From Comamonas resistens (GTDB lineage: Bacteria; Pseudomonadota; Gammaproteobacteria; Burkholderiales; Burkholderiaceae_C), in contig NZ_CP125947.1 in the NCBI RefSeq assembly GCF_030064165.1, positions 4,526,001 to 4,590,000 of the forward strand: a DNA stretch of 64,000 bases, given 5' to 3'. The notes under the pieces were generated by a model that was not told the origin of the DNA, searched no databases, and saw only the letters and a program-made list of their open reading frames with translations. Below, one piece after another: positions 1 through 8,613 of the stretch; position 1 is the stretch's first letter, and the number at the start of each line of letters is the position of its first letter. Made by a program: the position numbers and the translations under genes.

Positions 1-1
1 G

Positions 2-523
2 CTGTTCCGTACCGAGGTGACCAATGAAATCGTCACCAACTCCGACGGCACCGTGGGCCAGACCGGCAAGAAGATCGTGCAGGGCCTGGAGCTGGGCGTC
101 ATCGGCCAGATCAACAAGGCCTGGGGCGTGAGCGCGGGCTATACCGTGCAGAACACCAAGGTCGACACCGGCGCCCTGGTGGCAGCCGACGCCAGCAACG
201 GCCTGACCTATACGCCCAAGAACGCCTTCAGCCTGTGGAGCACCTACCAGTTGCCCTTCGGCCTGACAGTCGGCGGCGGCGCACGCTATGCGGGCGGCCT
301 CAAGCGCGGCACGGACGGTGCCGTGGGCACGCCCAACCACACGGACTCCTACTGGGTGTTCGATGCCATGGCCAGCTACCGCGTGAACAAGAATCTGGAC
401 ATCCAGCTCAATGTCTTCAATCTGTTCGACAAGGATTATGTGGCAGCCATCAACAAGAGTGGCTACCGCTACTTCCCCGGTATTGCACGCTCGGCTCGTC
501 TGACGGCCAATTTCAGGTTTTAA
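2..523 (+). CDS. TonB-dependent siderophore receptor, C-terminal part (Fiu/PiuA type)
   Basis: This is the last ~173 residues of an outer-membrane receptor whose 5' part lies outside the window; the reading frame is open from base 2. The visible part is alternating beta-strand sequence. It contains the NLFDKDY motif seen near the end of siderophore receptors and ends in a terminal phenylalanine (LTANFRF), the usual signal for outer-membrane beta-barrel assembly. The segment INKSGYRYFPG resembles the end of the E. coli Fiu and Pseudomonas PiuA catecholate receptors. The next gene is a PiuC/YbiX-type dioxygenase, the usual partner of fiu/piuA. Its substrate is inferred to be a ferric catecholate-type siderophore. 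The family call is firm; the subtype is probable. Confidence 0.9.
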   Translation: MFRTEVTNEIVTNSDGTVGQTGKKIVQGLELGVIGQINKAWGVSAGYTVQNTKVDTGALVAADASNGLTYTPKNAFSLWSTYQLPFGLTVGGGARYAGGLKRGTDGAVGTPNHTDSYWVFDAMASYRVNKNLDIQLNVFNLFDKDYVAAINKSGYRYFPGIARSARLTANFRF

Positions 524-555
524 GAGGAAACACCCCCTGAGCGACTGCGTCGCTT

Positions 556-577
556 CCCCCTCTCTTTCAGGAGGGGG
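556..577 (+). terminator. GC-rich hairpin after the receptor gene
   Basis: Seven-base arms CCCCCTC and GAGGGGG are separated by 8 bases, 33 bases after the receptor stop codon. There is no clear T-run, so this may be a weak terminator. It may instead be part of a dispersed Comamonadaceae intergenic repeat: from memory, similar CCCCCTCTC...GGGGGACGAC strings recur in related genomes. Confidence 0.4.
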
Positions 578-666
578 ACGACATCTTCGCTGCGGGGCGG
601 CCCTTGCTTGATGTCTCTGGCTTGGGCCATGCCAGCTTGAAGGCTGCGCCCTCTTTTTACGCTTTC

Positions 667-686
667 AGCCCCGCAACTGCGGGGCT
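667..686 (+). other. Hairpin in the leader of the dioxygenase gene
   Basis: Perfect 8-bp arms AGCCCCGC and GCGGGGCT surround a 4-base loop, 24 bases before the piuC-like start codon. It could be a processing or attenuation hairpin between the receptor and the dioxygenase, or simply a terminator lacking a good T-run. Confidence 0.35.
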
Positions 687-710
687 TTCCCGTCCGAGGA
701 AATTCAAAAA

Positions 711-1391
711 ATGATGCTGCATATCCCCAATGTCCTGAGCCGCGAGCAGGTTGCCAGCATGCGTGCCGCCATTGATGCCGCCGACTGGGTCGACGGCCGC
801 GCCACCGTGGGCAGCCAGGGCGCCCAGGTCAAGCGCAACCGGCAGCTGCCCGAGCACTCGCCCGTGGCCCAGGAGCAGGGCCGCATCATCTTGCAGGCGC
901 TGGCTGCCAACCCGCTGTTCTTCAGCGCTGCCTTGCCCGCGCGCACCATGCCGCCGCTGTTCAACCGCTATAGCGACAGCGAAACCTACGGCCTGCATGT
1001 GGACGGCGCGGCACGCCGCGTCGCAGGCTCCGAGCAGTGGCTGCGCACCGATGTGTCCTGCACGCTGTTTCTCTGCGAACCCGAGGACTACGAGGGCGGC
1101 GAACTGGTCGTGGTGGACAGCTATGGCACGCACGAGGTCAAGTTGCCTGCGGGCGATCTCATCCTCTACCCCTCCACCAGCCTGCACCGGGTCGAACCCG
1201 TCACACGCGGCGAGCGGGTCTGCTCCTTCTTCTGGACTCAGAGCATGGTGCGCGACGATGCACGCCGGGCCCTGCTGTTCGAGATGGACCAGGCCATCAC
1301 GGGCCTGCGCGCAAAATTCGGCGAAACCGAGGAAACCGTGAGCCTGACCGGCCACTATCACAATCTGCTGCGCATGTGGGCCGAGACCTGA
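711..1391 (+). CDS. piuC: Fe(II)/2-oxoglutarate-dependent PKHD-type dioxygenase
   Basis: A 226-residue protein of the PiuC/YbiX family, cytoplasmic non-haem iron oxygenases linked to siderophore receptors. The facial triad is visible as H96 and D98 (HVDGA) with H159 (SLHRV), and R169 is placed to bind 2-oxoglutarate. Length is normal for the family (about 225). Two ATGs stand in tandem (711 and 714) after GAGGAAATT; I used the first. It follows the Fiu/PiuA-type receptor fragment by 187 bases, the arrangement of fiu-ybiX and piuA-piuC, so it is probably iron-regulated and involved in iron-siderophore handling. Its true substrate is not known from sequence. Confidence 0.92.
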   Translation: MMLHIPNVLSREQVASMRAAIDAADWVDGRATVGSQGAQVKRNRQLPEHSPVAQEQGRIILQALAANPLFFSAALPARTMPPLFNRYSDSETYGLHVDGAARRVAGSEQWLRTDVSCTLFLCEPEDYEGGELVVVDSYGTHEVKLPAGDLILYPSTSLHRVEPVTRGERVCSFFWTQSMVRDDARRALLFEMDQAITGLRAKFGETEETVSLTGHYHNLLRMWAET

Positions 1392-1418
1392 GCCCGGGCC
1401 TGACGCTGAGACTGGTGC

Positions 1419-1982
1419 TCAGGGCCTGTGCTTTTCGGCGCAGCCGACCAGATGGTTGTGCATGCTGGTCATGCATTGGTACATATCGCGCGAGCGGCCC
1501 GTGGCCGCCTTGCAGTCGCTGACCGTGGCCTGGGAGCGCAGCTTCACAAAATGGCCCGTCGTGCTGTCGTACTGGGCCTGGGTGATATAGCCGCCCTTGA
1601 GGTTTTTCCGGCCGTTGTCCAGCATGGTCTCGATCTGGCTGCGGATGTTGTCCACCGCCAGCGCGCAGTTCAGTGCCACTTCCTTCCCATCAACCTTTCT
1701 CAGGCCCTGGGTCAGACCATCGGCCATCTCCTGCGCATCCTTGGGCAGCTTCCTGGTGCCGTCGGGATTACGCTGCTCGCCAAACCGTCCGGCGCCTGCG
1801 CCCGAGCTGCTATTGGGCGATACCTTGACCTGCGATGCATCGGCCTGCTGCGGCGGCAATTGCGAGCCGTAATGCGTCTGCCCCTGCGCATCCACCCATT
1901 TGTAGACGGGCTGCGCCGCCAGGACACCGGCCCAGGCCAGTCCCAGTGTGGCGATGAGCACGCGGCCTCTTGCTGCTGACAT
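1419..1982 (-). CDS. DUF4124 domain-containing exported protein
   Basis: A 187-residue protein with an N-terminal hydrophobic signal segment (residues ~7-22, cleavage near AAQP). A DUF4124 segment follows (VYKWVDAQGQTHYG), the small beta-hairpin found in many periplasmic proteobacterial proteins. The remainder is charged and helical, with paired cysteines in the C-terminal half that could form disulfides. Function is unknown. It lies downstream of, and on the same strand as, the large receptor gene but is separated by a strong hairpin terminator, so it is probably a separate transcript. The stop is close to that of the convergent dioxygenase gene. Confidence 0.8.
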   Translation of the reverse strand: MSAARGRVLIATLGLAWAGVLAAQPVYKWVDAQGQTHYGSQLPPQQADASQVKVSPNSSSGAGAGRFGEQRNPDGTRKLPKDAQEMADGLTQGLRKVDGKEVALNCALAVDNIRSQIETMLDNGRKNLKGGYITQAQYDSTTGHFVKLRSQATVSDCKAATGRSRDMYQCMTSMHNHLVGCAEKHRP

Positions 1983-2066
1983 TGCGACGTTCCCTCTGGT
2001 CCAGGAGCGGCCTGCAAGCTGCAGACTCGCTATTTGTAAACAAATGTGACAATCGCTAGATCATAT

Positions 2067-2151
2067 AAAAAAAGAAGCTGCCAGCGCCTTTTCCTCATCG
2101 GATTCAGGCATTAAAAATACTGAAATCCTTGATTCAACTGCGCTGGCAGCT
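2067..2151 (-). terminator. Large stem terminator of the 2191-4383 receptor gene
   Basis: Read on the minus strand, 12-bp perfect arms AGCTGCCAGCGC / GCGCTGGCAGCT (2140-2151 and 2076-2087) enclose a 52-base loop. They are followed by a run of seven T. The loop contains smaller GATTCA repeats. Position just after the receptor stop supports a terminator. Confidence 0.7.
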
Positions 2152-2190
2152 CCTGATTTGGAAGTTCACGGCGTCGTCAGACGCTCAGCT

Positions 2191-4383
2191 TCAGAACTTC
2201 ATATTCGCCGTGATCCAGAAGGTACGACCGGCCTGGGTCACGCCCGACACCGAGGAGCCGCCCTGGAAGTAGCTGTTCACCCAGGTCGGCGTGCCGTTGA
2301 CGCTGACCTGCTGGTACTTGCGGAAGTCCTTGTCGAACAGATTGAAGATGCTGGCGTTGATGCTCAGGTTCTTGTTGACCTGGTAGCTGCCGCCCAGATG
2401 GAACAGCGCATAGCCCTTGATATCGCCCACGGCGTCGTAGACGGCCTTGTTGGCGGCGCTCAGCTTGTCGTAGGAGCCGCTGAAGCGCGGGCTCTTGCCA
2501 CGGTATTCGCCGCGCGCCCACAAGCGCCACTGACCGCTTGGCGTCCAGTCCAGCTGCACATTGGCGATGTGCTTGGCGGTGTTGGCCAGCTGGCCGTTCT
2601 TGCGGCCTTCCTCGATCACCTCGCTGTTGGTCCAGGTGTAGCCGGCCTTGACCGCCCAATCCTTGGCCAGCTGGGCGCGGCTGCTCAGCTCCAGACCCCA
2701 GGTCTTGGCCTTGTCCACATTGATGGAGTAATCGGCCGTGGGGTTGAACGCGCAGCTGGAGATGGCCGATGTCAGGCAGGAGCCGCCCGAGGCGATCTTG
2801 TCCTTGACATCGTTATGGAAGAAGGTGGCCGAGCTGGTCCAGCCCGCCTTGTTGTCGAACAGGGCCGACAGCTCCACATTGGTGCTGGTTTCGGGCTTGA
2901 GATTGGGGTTGCCGATGCTGATGGTCTGGCCCTGGCCGGTGACGCCGCTGACGCCGTCGATCAACTGGTTCAGGCGCGGGGCCTTGAAGCCCTGGCTTAC
3001 GCCGCCCTTGAAGGTCCAGTTCGTCGTCGCGTCCCAGACCATATAGGCACGCGGGCTGAACTGGCCGCCAAAGGCATCGTGGTGGTCATAGCGGCCGCCC
3101 AACGTGGCCGTCAGGCCCTGGGCCAGACGCCATTCGTCTTCGGCAAACAGCGACCACATGGTCTGCTTGTGGCTTTGCGGCAGCATGCCGTCCTTGAGCT
3201 TGGCATCCCAGAGCTGGCCACCCACGGTGACCATATGCGCCTCTCCCACGGGGGCGACCAGCTTGGTGTCCAGCACCAGATTGGTGGTCTTGAGCTCGCG
3301 ATCGGCGCCAGCGCGCGGGTCGCCCTTTGGCACCGAGGCGCCGGGAATGGTGCGGCCGATGGTCTCGGTCTCGGTATGCATCAGGCTGCTTTCCAGCGTA
3401 CCAAAGCCCAGGCGGCTGGTGTGACCGATGCTGAGCTGATCGCGGTTGAAGCGCAGCGCATCGCGGTAGCCGGGGAACTTGCTGGGGTCGGTAATGACCG
3501 CATCGCGGCTGCCCAGACGCCCGTCTTCGTTGTTGTACCAGCTGCGGGCCTGGTCCACATCCAGCCAGAGGTCGTGATAACGGTTGGGCGTCAGCGTCAG
3601 CTTGGCACCCAGGCTGTGCTGGCGGCTTTGCGCGGGAGCGGGGTTGCGCGCCTGCGCAGGCTGGGCAGCGCCCGGTGCCAGCACCCAGTCCGAAGCATCG
3701 CGGCTGAAAGTGCTGCCGCGCACGGCCAGCCCCAGCAAGTCCTGCTTGATGGGGCCGTTGATGTAGAAGCTACCCTTGTACTGGTTGCCCCACTCGCTGT
3801 CCTGCGGCAGGCCCATGCCCACGCTGACTTCGCCGCCCCATTCCTTGCCGACCTTGCGCGTGATGATGTTGACCACGCCGCCCATGGCGTCCGAGCCGTA
3901 GAGCGTGGACATGGGGCCGCGAATGACTTCGATGCGCTCGATGGCCGAGAGCGGCGGCATGAAGCTCGTCAATGCCGCGCCAAAGCCGTTGGGCGTCACG
4001 TCGCCGGCCACGTTCTGGCGGCGGCCGTCGATCAGGATCAGCGTGTAGTCGCTGGGCATGCCGCGGATGCTGATATCGAGGCCGCCGGTCTTGCCCGTGC
4101 CGCCCATCACATCGATGCCTTCCACGCCCTGCAGGGCTTCGGCCAGATCGCGGAAATTCCGGGTCTCCAGCTCCTTGCGCGTGACGACGGAGATCGATGC
4201 GGGCGCGTCCTTGAGTTCCTGCTCGAAGCCGCTGGCGGAAACCACCACCTCCTCCATGGTGGATTCCTTGGCCTGAGCCAAAGTGCCGGTGCTGGCACAG
4301 AGCGCTGCTGCGGCCAATGCCAGCAGGCGGGGTTGGCCCATGGGGGCAAGCCAATGGATGCGACGTGTCGCTGCGTTGGACAT
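2191..4383 (-). CDS. TonB-dependent outer-membrane receptor (FepA/CirA-like)
   Basis: A 730-residue complete receptor. It has a signal peptide (cleavage near TLAQA, residue ~36) followed by a TonB-box-like stretch (EEVVVSAS). The plug domain (residues ~50-165) carries IDGRRQN and IERIEVIRGPMSTLYGSDAMGGVVNIIT. A 22-strand-type barrel follows, ending in a terminal phenylalanine (TANMKF). The plug sequence is closest to the catecholate/colicin receptor group (FepA, CirA, IrgA). It should import a ferric siderophore using TonB energy. A candidate Fur site lies 173-191 bases upstream. Ligand identity cannot be read from sequence. Confidence 0.93.
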   Translation of the reverse strand: MSNAATRRIHWLAPMGQPRLLALAAAALCASTGTLAQAKESTMEEVVVSASGFEQELKDAPASISVVTRKELETRNFRDLAEALQGVEGIDVMGGTGKTGGLDISIRGMPSDYTLILIDGRRQNVAGDVTPNGFGAALTSFMPPLSAIERIEVIRGPMSTLYGSDAMGGVVNIITRKVGKEWGGEVSVGMGLPQDSEWGNQYKGSFYINGPIKQDLLGLAVRGSTFSRDASDWVLAPGAAQPAQARNPAPAQSRQHSLGAKLTLTPNRYHDLWLDVDQARSWYNNEDGRLGSRDAVITDPSKFPGYRDALRFNRDQLSIGHTSRLGFGTLESSLMHTETETIGRTIPGASVPKGDPRAGADRELKTTNLVLDTKLVAPVGEAHMVTVGGQLWDAKLKDGMLPQSHKQTMWSLFAEDEWRLAQGLTATLGGRYDHHDAFGGQFSPRAYMVWDATTNWTFKGGVSQGFKAPRLNQLIDGVSGVTGQGQTISIGNPNLKPETSTNVELSALFDNKAGWTSSATFFHNDVKDKIASGGSCLTSAISSCAFNPTADYSINVDKAKTWGLELSSRAQLAKDWAVKAGYTWTNSEVIEEGRKNGQLANTAKHIANVQLDWTPSGQWRLWARGEYRGKSPRFSGSYDKLSAANKAVYDAVGDIKGYALFHLGGSYQVNKNLSINASIFNLFDKDFRKYQQVSVNGTPTWVNSYFQGGSSVSGVTQAGRTFWITANMKF

Positions 4384-4656
4384 GATGACTCCTGACCCCA
4401 GTTGCTGGGGCCGCTTTGAAAAGGTGAGAGAGATGTGCGTCGGCCCGTGGGGCCTGCGTATGCGCTGCGGCTGCTGCGCCAGCCTGGGGAGACAAAGCCG
4501 TAGATATATTTGGATGTATGGGCTTTGACGGTTGCAATTATGTATTTATGTAAACGAAAACCAATCTCATTTGCCTTAACTTTGTAGGTTATTCGCCTAC
4601 AGAAAGAGCACGTGTTATGACGCGCGAGGCTTTTGCATCCTTCAGAAAATTCCATG
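4384..4656 (-). other. Promoter region of the TonB-dependent receptor
   Basis: Non-coding, noticeably AT-rich stretch between the receptor start and the terminator of the transglycosylase gene. It contains the Fur-like site listed separately and the AT-rich tract near 4535-4575. I see no gene in it. Confidence 0.6.
4556..4574 (-). promoter_or_regulatory. Possible Fur box
   Basis: Minus-strand sequence GCAAATGAGATTGGTTTTC matches the 19-bp Fur consensus GATAATGATAATCATTATC at 12 positions, including the AATGA core. It sits in the AT-rich region upstream of a TonB-dependent receptor, where iron control is expected. Matches of this quality can occur by chance in AT-rich DNA. Confidence 0.4.
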
Positions 4657-4692
4657 AAAAAAGCGCTCAACCCCTTTCAGGGCGAGCGCTTT
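4657..4692 (-). terminator. Terminator of the transglycosylase gene
   Basis: On the minus strand AGCGCTC, a 15-base loop and GAGCGCTTTTTT give a 7-bp stem followed by a T-run, about 45 bases after the slt-like stop codon. Confidence 0.75.
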
Positions 4693-4734
4693 CAGCTATG
4701 AATCAGTGAGTACTCAACTCACGACAGCTGCCGC

Positions 4735-6714
4735 TTATGGCAAGTCCTTCATGGTCTCGGGATCGTTGGCCGGACGCGGGCCAATCGTGCCCAGGCGGCT
4801 CTTGAGCGACTGCGGCTGGCCGGTGATCAGCGCCGCATAGCTGGTGGTGTTGGACAGCACCTTCTTCACATAGTCGCGGGTTTCGCTGAATGGCACGTTT
4901 TCGGCCCAGATGGCGGCATCCAGCGTGGGGCCGTTGCGCCAGTTGCGTGGACGGCCCGGGCCGGCGTTGTAACCGGCAGCGGCCAGCGCCATCGAACCCT
5001 CAAAGTCGTCCAGAGCCAGCTTGAGATACGAGGTGCCGATGGTGATATTGGTGTCGCGGTCGTTGAGCATGCCGGGCGTGAAGTCCGTCATGCCGATCTT
5101 GCGCGCCGTCCAGCGCGCCGTAGCAGGCATGACCTGCATCAGGCCCGAAGCGCCCACGCCCGAGCGCGCATCCATGATGAAGCGGCTTTCCTGGCGGATC
5201 AGGCCATAGACATAGGCCGGGTCCAGCCCGATATTGCGCGACTTGTTCAGCACCGTGTCATGGTAGGGCATGGGAAAGCGCTGGTTCCAGTCGGCAAAGG
5301 TCTTGGTGCGCTCGCTGGTGTTGATGCAGCGGTCCCAGACCTGGCGCTCGCAGGCCAGATCGGCCGCCGCATACAGCTCGCGGTCCTGCAGGCCGCCGGG
5401 CTGATGCAGATTGGTCGAATAGTTCCACTCGCGCACGCCCTCGCTGCGCAGACCGATGCTGATGGCATAGAGGCCGCGCTGCAGGCCAGGGTTGGCGCGT
5501 GCGGCGGCCTTTTCCTGGGCCGTCAGAGGCGCAGGTGCAGGTGGCACGGCGACGCGCTGGCCGATTTCCTCCAGTGCCAGCTGTTCGTAGAAGCTGCCCG
5601 TGCCGGCCGTGTCTTCCAGCAGCTGACGGGCTTCGGCCTTTTCCTCGGCGCTCGGGCGTCCTGCCAGCATGGCCTTGGCCTTCCAGTAGGCCCAGGTGGC
5701 ATCGGTGCGCTCGGGGCCCATGGCATCCACGGCACGGCGCACGGACTTCCAGTCACCGGCTCGCAGCGCGGCGCGGGTCTTCCAGCCCAGCAGGTCGTCG
5801 CTCAGGTCTTCGTTGCGGCGGACCTTGTTGAAATAGGTGTGGGCATCGGGCGAGAGCTTGAAGGCCGCCTGCTTGCCGGCCACGGCCCAGGCCCAGTTGC
5901 GCTCCTCGCCACTGAGCTGGGCGCCCCAGCCGCCTTCGATCTGCGAGGCCGCTGCATCGGGGTCGCTGGCCGCCATGCGGATCAGCGCCAGCAGGGCCAG
6001 TTCCTTACGCTCGCGGCCGCGCGCCTTGCTCTGCCCGGCCAGATATTTGGCGGGCGAGGCAAACACCTGCGCCACCTGGTCTGCCGCCTCGGGGGCCACG
6101 ATGGCGACCGCATCGCGGGTCGCCTTCTGGCGGTTGTTTTCCGCCGCCACGCGGGCCCGGCGCCAGACATCGGCATCGGTGATCAGCTTGCTCGCATACA
6201 TCTGACCGGCGGCCGTGGTGCAGCCGTCGTCGGCATCTTTTTGCGCCATCCACAGATCGCGCACCTGCTGGCCCACATTGGGCGCGCCGCGGCCTTGCAG
6301 CGCATCGGCGAGCAGCGCATAGCAGGTGACGGACTTGTCGTCGCGCATGCGGAACTTGGGATAGACCTGGGCGAAAGTGCCCCAATCGCGCTGCTTGCCC
6401 AGCAGCAGCAGCCAGTCATTGCGCAGGCGGTCCTCCTGATAGGTGCCGGCGTAGCGCGTCAAAAAGCCCTGAATTTCATCGGGCGACGCCGTTTCCAGGC
6501 GGTTCTTGAGTTCCCAGTATGCGGCCCAAGGTTCGAGGGGGTGGCCGCTGGCCTGGGGCAGGAGCTGGGTCAGCGCCTGCTGGTTGCGTGCACGGAATGC
6601 TTTTTGCATGTCCAGCAACACGGCATCGCCCGAGTTTTGTGCCTGCGCAAACGGAGCAGCTACAGTCAGCAGGGAAGCCGCACAAAGCGGTGTCAAAATC
6701 TTCAGCCAGTGCAT
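4735..6714 (-). CDS. slt: Soluble lytic murein transglycosylase
   Basis: A 659-residue periplasmic enzyme of the Slt70 type (about 645 residues in E. coli). It cleaves the MurNAc-GlcNAc bond of peptidoglycan to form 1,6-anhydro products. There is a signal peptide (residues 1-25, FAQAQ), then a long alpha-superhelical region typical of Slt. The C-terminal catalytic domain has Glu509 in the LIRQES motif, followed by GASGLMQVMPATA and YNAGPGRPRNW. All expected motifs are intact. The start is divergent from the formyl-THF cyclo-ligase gene, with only 15 bases between start codons, so their promoters must overlap the coding ends. Confidence 0.96.
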   Translation of the reverse strand: MHWLKILTPLCAASLLTVAAPFAQAQNSGDAVLLDMQKAFRARNQQALTQLLPQASGHPLEPWAAYWELKNRLETASPDEIQGFLTRYAGTYQEDRLRNDWLLLLGKQRDWGTFAQVYPKFRMRDDKSVTCYALLADALQGRGAPNVGQQVRDLWMAQKDADDGCTTAAGQMYASKLITDADVWRRARVAAENNRQKATRDAVAIVAPEAADQVAQVFASPAKYLAGQSKARGRERKELALLALIRMAASDPDAAASQIEGGWGAQLSGEERNWAWAVAGKQAAFKLSPDAHTYFNKVRRNEDLSDDLLGWKTRAALRAGDWKSVRRAVDAMGPERTDATWAYWKAKAMLAGRPSAEEKAEARQLLEDTAGTGSFYEQLALEEIGQRVAVPPAPAPLTAQEKAAARANPGLQRGLYAISIGLRSEGVREWNYSTNLHQPGGLQDRELYAAADLACERQVWDRCINTSERTKTFADWNQRFPMPYHDTVLNKSRNIGLDPAYVYGLIRQESRFIMDARSGVGASGLMQVMPATARWTARKIGMTDFTPGMLNDRDTNITIGTSYLKLALDDFEGSMALAAAGYNAGPGRPRNWRNGPTLDAAIWAENVPFSETRDYVKKVLSNTTSYAALITGQPQSLKSRLGTIGPRPANDPETMKDLP

Positions 6715-6729
6715 GGAGGAAATTATCCG

Positions 6730-7302
6730 ATGGACAAAGCAGCGTTACGCCGCAAGTTGATTGAACTGCGCCTCAACCTTCCAGATCGCCTGCAACGCGC
6801 CGATGCGCTGCAGCAGGTGATGCGCTTTTGGCTGATGGAGCGGCCCGATACCGTGATTGGCGCCTACTGGCCCATCAAGGGTGAATTCGATCCGCTGCCA
6901 GCCCTGCATCGCTGGAAGGAAGACGGCGAGCTACAGGGTACTCCACAACGGCGCAGAATCGGGCTGCCAGTGATAGACAAACAGCGCAAGACGCTGAGTT
7001 TTCACGCCTGGTACCCCGGTTGCCCCATGGAGGAGGACGCCTATGGCATTCCCAAGCCCAAGGATACCGAACTGCTGGTGCCCACGCTGCTGTTTGTCCC
7101 CTGCGTAGGCTATGCCGCCGGCGGCTACCGCCTGGGCTATGGCGGCGGCTTCTATGACCGCACGCTGGCCGAGCTGAGCCCGCGCCCGTTTACCGTGGGC
7201 CTGGGCTACACCAATGGCTATGTCGATGACTTCCAGCCCGAGGCGCATGACCTGCCGCTGGACGCCATCCTCAACGACAACGGCGTGGTCTGGCCCGTCT
7301 GA
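6730..7302 (+). CDS. 5-formyltetrahydrofolate cyclo-ligase
   Basis: A 190-residue enzyme converting 5-formyl-THF to 5,10-methenyl-THF with ATP. The N-terminal LRRKLIELR, the middle segment PTLLFVPCVGYAAGG and the glycine-rich YRLGYGGGFYDRTLA signature are intact. The ATG at 6730 follows GGAGG of the upstream divergent start region and gives the normal family length. The open frame extends far upstream but only as antisense to slt. The small gene after it starts 19 bases downstream and may be cotranscribed. Confidence 0.95.
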   Translation: MDKAALRRKLIELRLNLPDRLQRADALQQVMRFWLMERPDTVIGAYWPIKGEFDPLPALHRWKEDGELQGTPQRRRIGLPVIDKQRKTLSFHAWYPGCPMEEDAYGIPKPKDTELLVPTLLFVPCVGYAAGGYRLGYGGGFYDRTLAELSPRPFTVGLGYTNGYVDDFQPEAHDLPLDAILNDNGVVWPV

Positions 7303-7321
7303 ACCCTTACATCGCTTTGCC

Positions 7322-7582
7322 ATGAGTCGCCCGAGCAAGAACATTCCCCAGCGCCGCTACCGCGCGCGCCCTCCCCTGACCGTCATGCAGCAGCCGCTGA
7401 CGCGCGCCGAGGTGCAGCGCCTGCAGTCCCATATGCGCCGCCATGGCCCGCTCAGTCTGACGCCCAGCCAGCACGATGCGATCTGGGACTTTCTGTTTGA
7501 CCTGCCGGAAAGCCATGCCTGGCTCAGCCAGATGACGGCGCAGATTCAGGCCGGGCAGAGCGCCACGCGCCCCAGCACCTGA
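7322..7582 (+). CDS. Small conserved-looking protein of unknown function
   Basis: An 86-residue basic protein starting MSRPSKNIPQRRYRARPP, with a compact C-terminal helical part (TPSQHDAIWDFLFDLPESHAWL). I do not recognise a family. It begins 19 bases after the cyclo-ligase stop and ends before a clear terminator, so it is probably the second gene of that transcript. The sequence composition is protein-like (amphipathic, few rare residues), and the open frame continues into the preceding gene only as a shadow. An upstream in-frame start at 7214 would overlap the ligase and is less likely. Confidence 0.6.
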   Translation: MSRPSKNIPQRRYRARPPLTVMQQPLTRAEVQRLQSHMRRHGPLSLTPSQHDAIWDFLFDLPESHAWLSQMTAQIQAGQSATRPST

Positions 7583-7636
7583 ATCGGGTTTATCGCAAAA
7601 ACGCTCCTCATTGAGGAGCATTTACCGCAATCCATC

Positions 7637-7675
7637 AAAGGACTTCATTGCTTTACTAGCATGAAGTCCTTTTTT
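7637..7675 (+). terminator. Rho-independent terminator
   Basis: Perfect 12-bp arms AAAGGACTTCAT / ATGAAGTCCTTT, a 12-base loop and a run of T end the cyclo-ligase transcript. A second smaller hairpin (GCTCCTC-ATT-GAGGAGC, 7603-7619) precedes it. Confidence 0.85.
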
Positions 7676-7699
7676 ATTGAGCGAAAGCAGCTATCAATT

Positions 7700-8476
7700 T
7701 CACTGCGCCGACTGGCTGGCGCGCCAGTTGCGCCAGCCCGATGCACGCAGCTCGCAGGCCGGGCAGCTGCCGCAGCCATAGCCCCAGTCATGCAGCGCAT
7801 CGCGCGTGCCCTGGTAGCAGGTATGGGTCTCGGTGCGGATCAGCTCCACCAGCTCGCTGCCGCCCAGATCCTGGGCCAGTTGCCAGGTCTGGGCCTTGTC
7901 CAGCCACATCAGCGGCGTATCGATACGCATGCGGCGCTCCAGGCCCAGGTTTAGCGCCAGCTGCTGGGCCTTCATGGTGTCGTCGCGGCAATCGGGGTAG
8001 CCCGAGTAATCGGTCTCGCAGACGCCGGTGACGATCACCGTCAGACCACGGCGATAGGCCAGTGCGCCGGCCAGCGTCAGGAACAGCAGATTGCGGCCCG
8101 GCACAAAAGTATTGGGCAGGCCGTCGGCCTGCATGGCAAACGCCACATCGTCGGTCAGGGACGAGCCGCCAATCTGTTTGAGCACATCGAGCGACAGCAC
8201 ATGATCCTCGCCCAGACGCGGCGCCCATTGCGGAAAGCGCTCGGCCAGTTGCTCGCGCACACCGGCGCGCACCGCCATCTCCACACTGTGGCGCTGGCCG
8301 TAGTCAAAGCCCAGCGTCTCCACACGTTCGAACATGGACAGGGCCTGGGCCAGGCAGGTGGTCGAATCCTGGCCACCCGAGAACAGCACCAGCGCGCCCT
8401 TGTGGTGACCGGCACCGGCAACCTGTGCGGCCACCTGAGCGGCCGCGTTTGCAGAAGAAGTGGAAGTATTTGCCAT
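7700..8476 (-). CDS. queC: 7-cyano-7-deazaguanine synthase
   Basis: A 258-residue ATP-dependent enzyme that converts 7-carboxy-7-deazaguanine to preQ0 in queuosine biosynthesis. The PP-loop SGGQDS is at residues 33-38. The family segment [10 protein letters not shown] and [17 protein letters not shown] are present. The C-terminal zinc cysteines (CYQG...CGSCPAC) are all there. The N-terminus carries about 25 extra low-complexity residues (rich in Ala, Ser and Asn) compared with the usual start. No internal ATG fits better. It is a monocistronic gene, divergent from the GST gene. Confidence 0.96.
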   Translation of the reverse strand: MANTSTSSANAAAQVAAQVAGAGHHKGALVLFSGGQDSTTCLAQALSMFERVETLGFDYGQRHSVEMAVRAGVREQLAERFPQWAPRLGEDHVLSLDVLKQIGGSSLTDDVAFAMQADGLPNTFVPGRNLLFLTLAGALAYRRGLTVIVTGVCETDYSGYPDCRDDTMKAQQLALNLGLERRMRIDTPLMWLDKAQTWQLAQDLGGSELVELIRTETHTCYQGTRDALHDWGYGCGSCPACELRASGWRNWRASQSAQ

Positions 8477-8613
8477 AGGCCTGCGATTACATCACCTGCG
8501 CCGCGCCCCTGCTCTTGTCCCTGCATTGCTTGTGCGATACGCAGATACGCCTACATTGAGCGGCTGGCAGGCTTGCTAATCTGTGCAGCAAGTCAAGACA
8601 GCAAAGGTCCACC

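Noticed and set aside
2158..4395. A 745-codon open frame on the plus strand opposite the TonB-dependent receptor
   Set aside because: It is the antisense shadow of a well-supported receptor gene in GC-rich DNA; its sequence shows no family motifs.
5260..6729. Long upstream extension of the formyl-THF cyclo-ligase frame
   Set aside because: The extension is antisense to the transglycosylase; the family N-terminus starts at the ATG at 6730.
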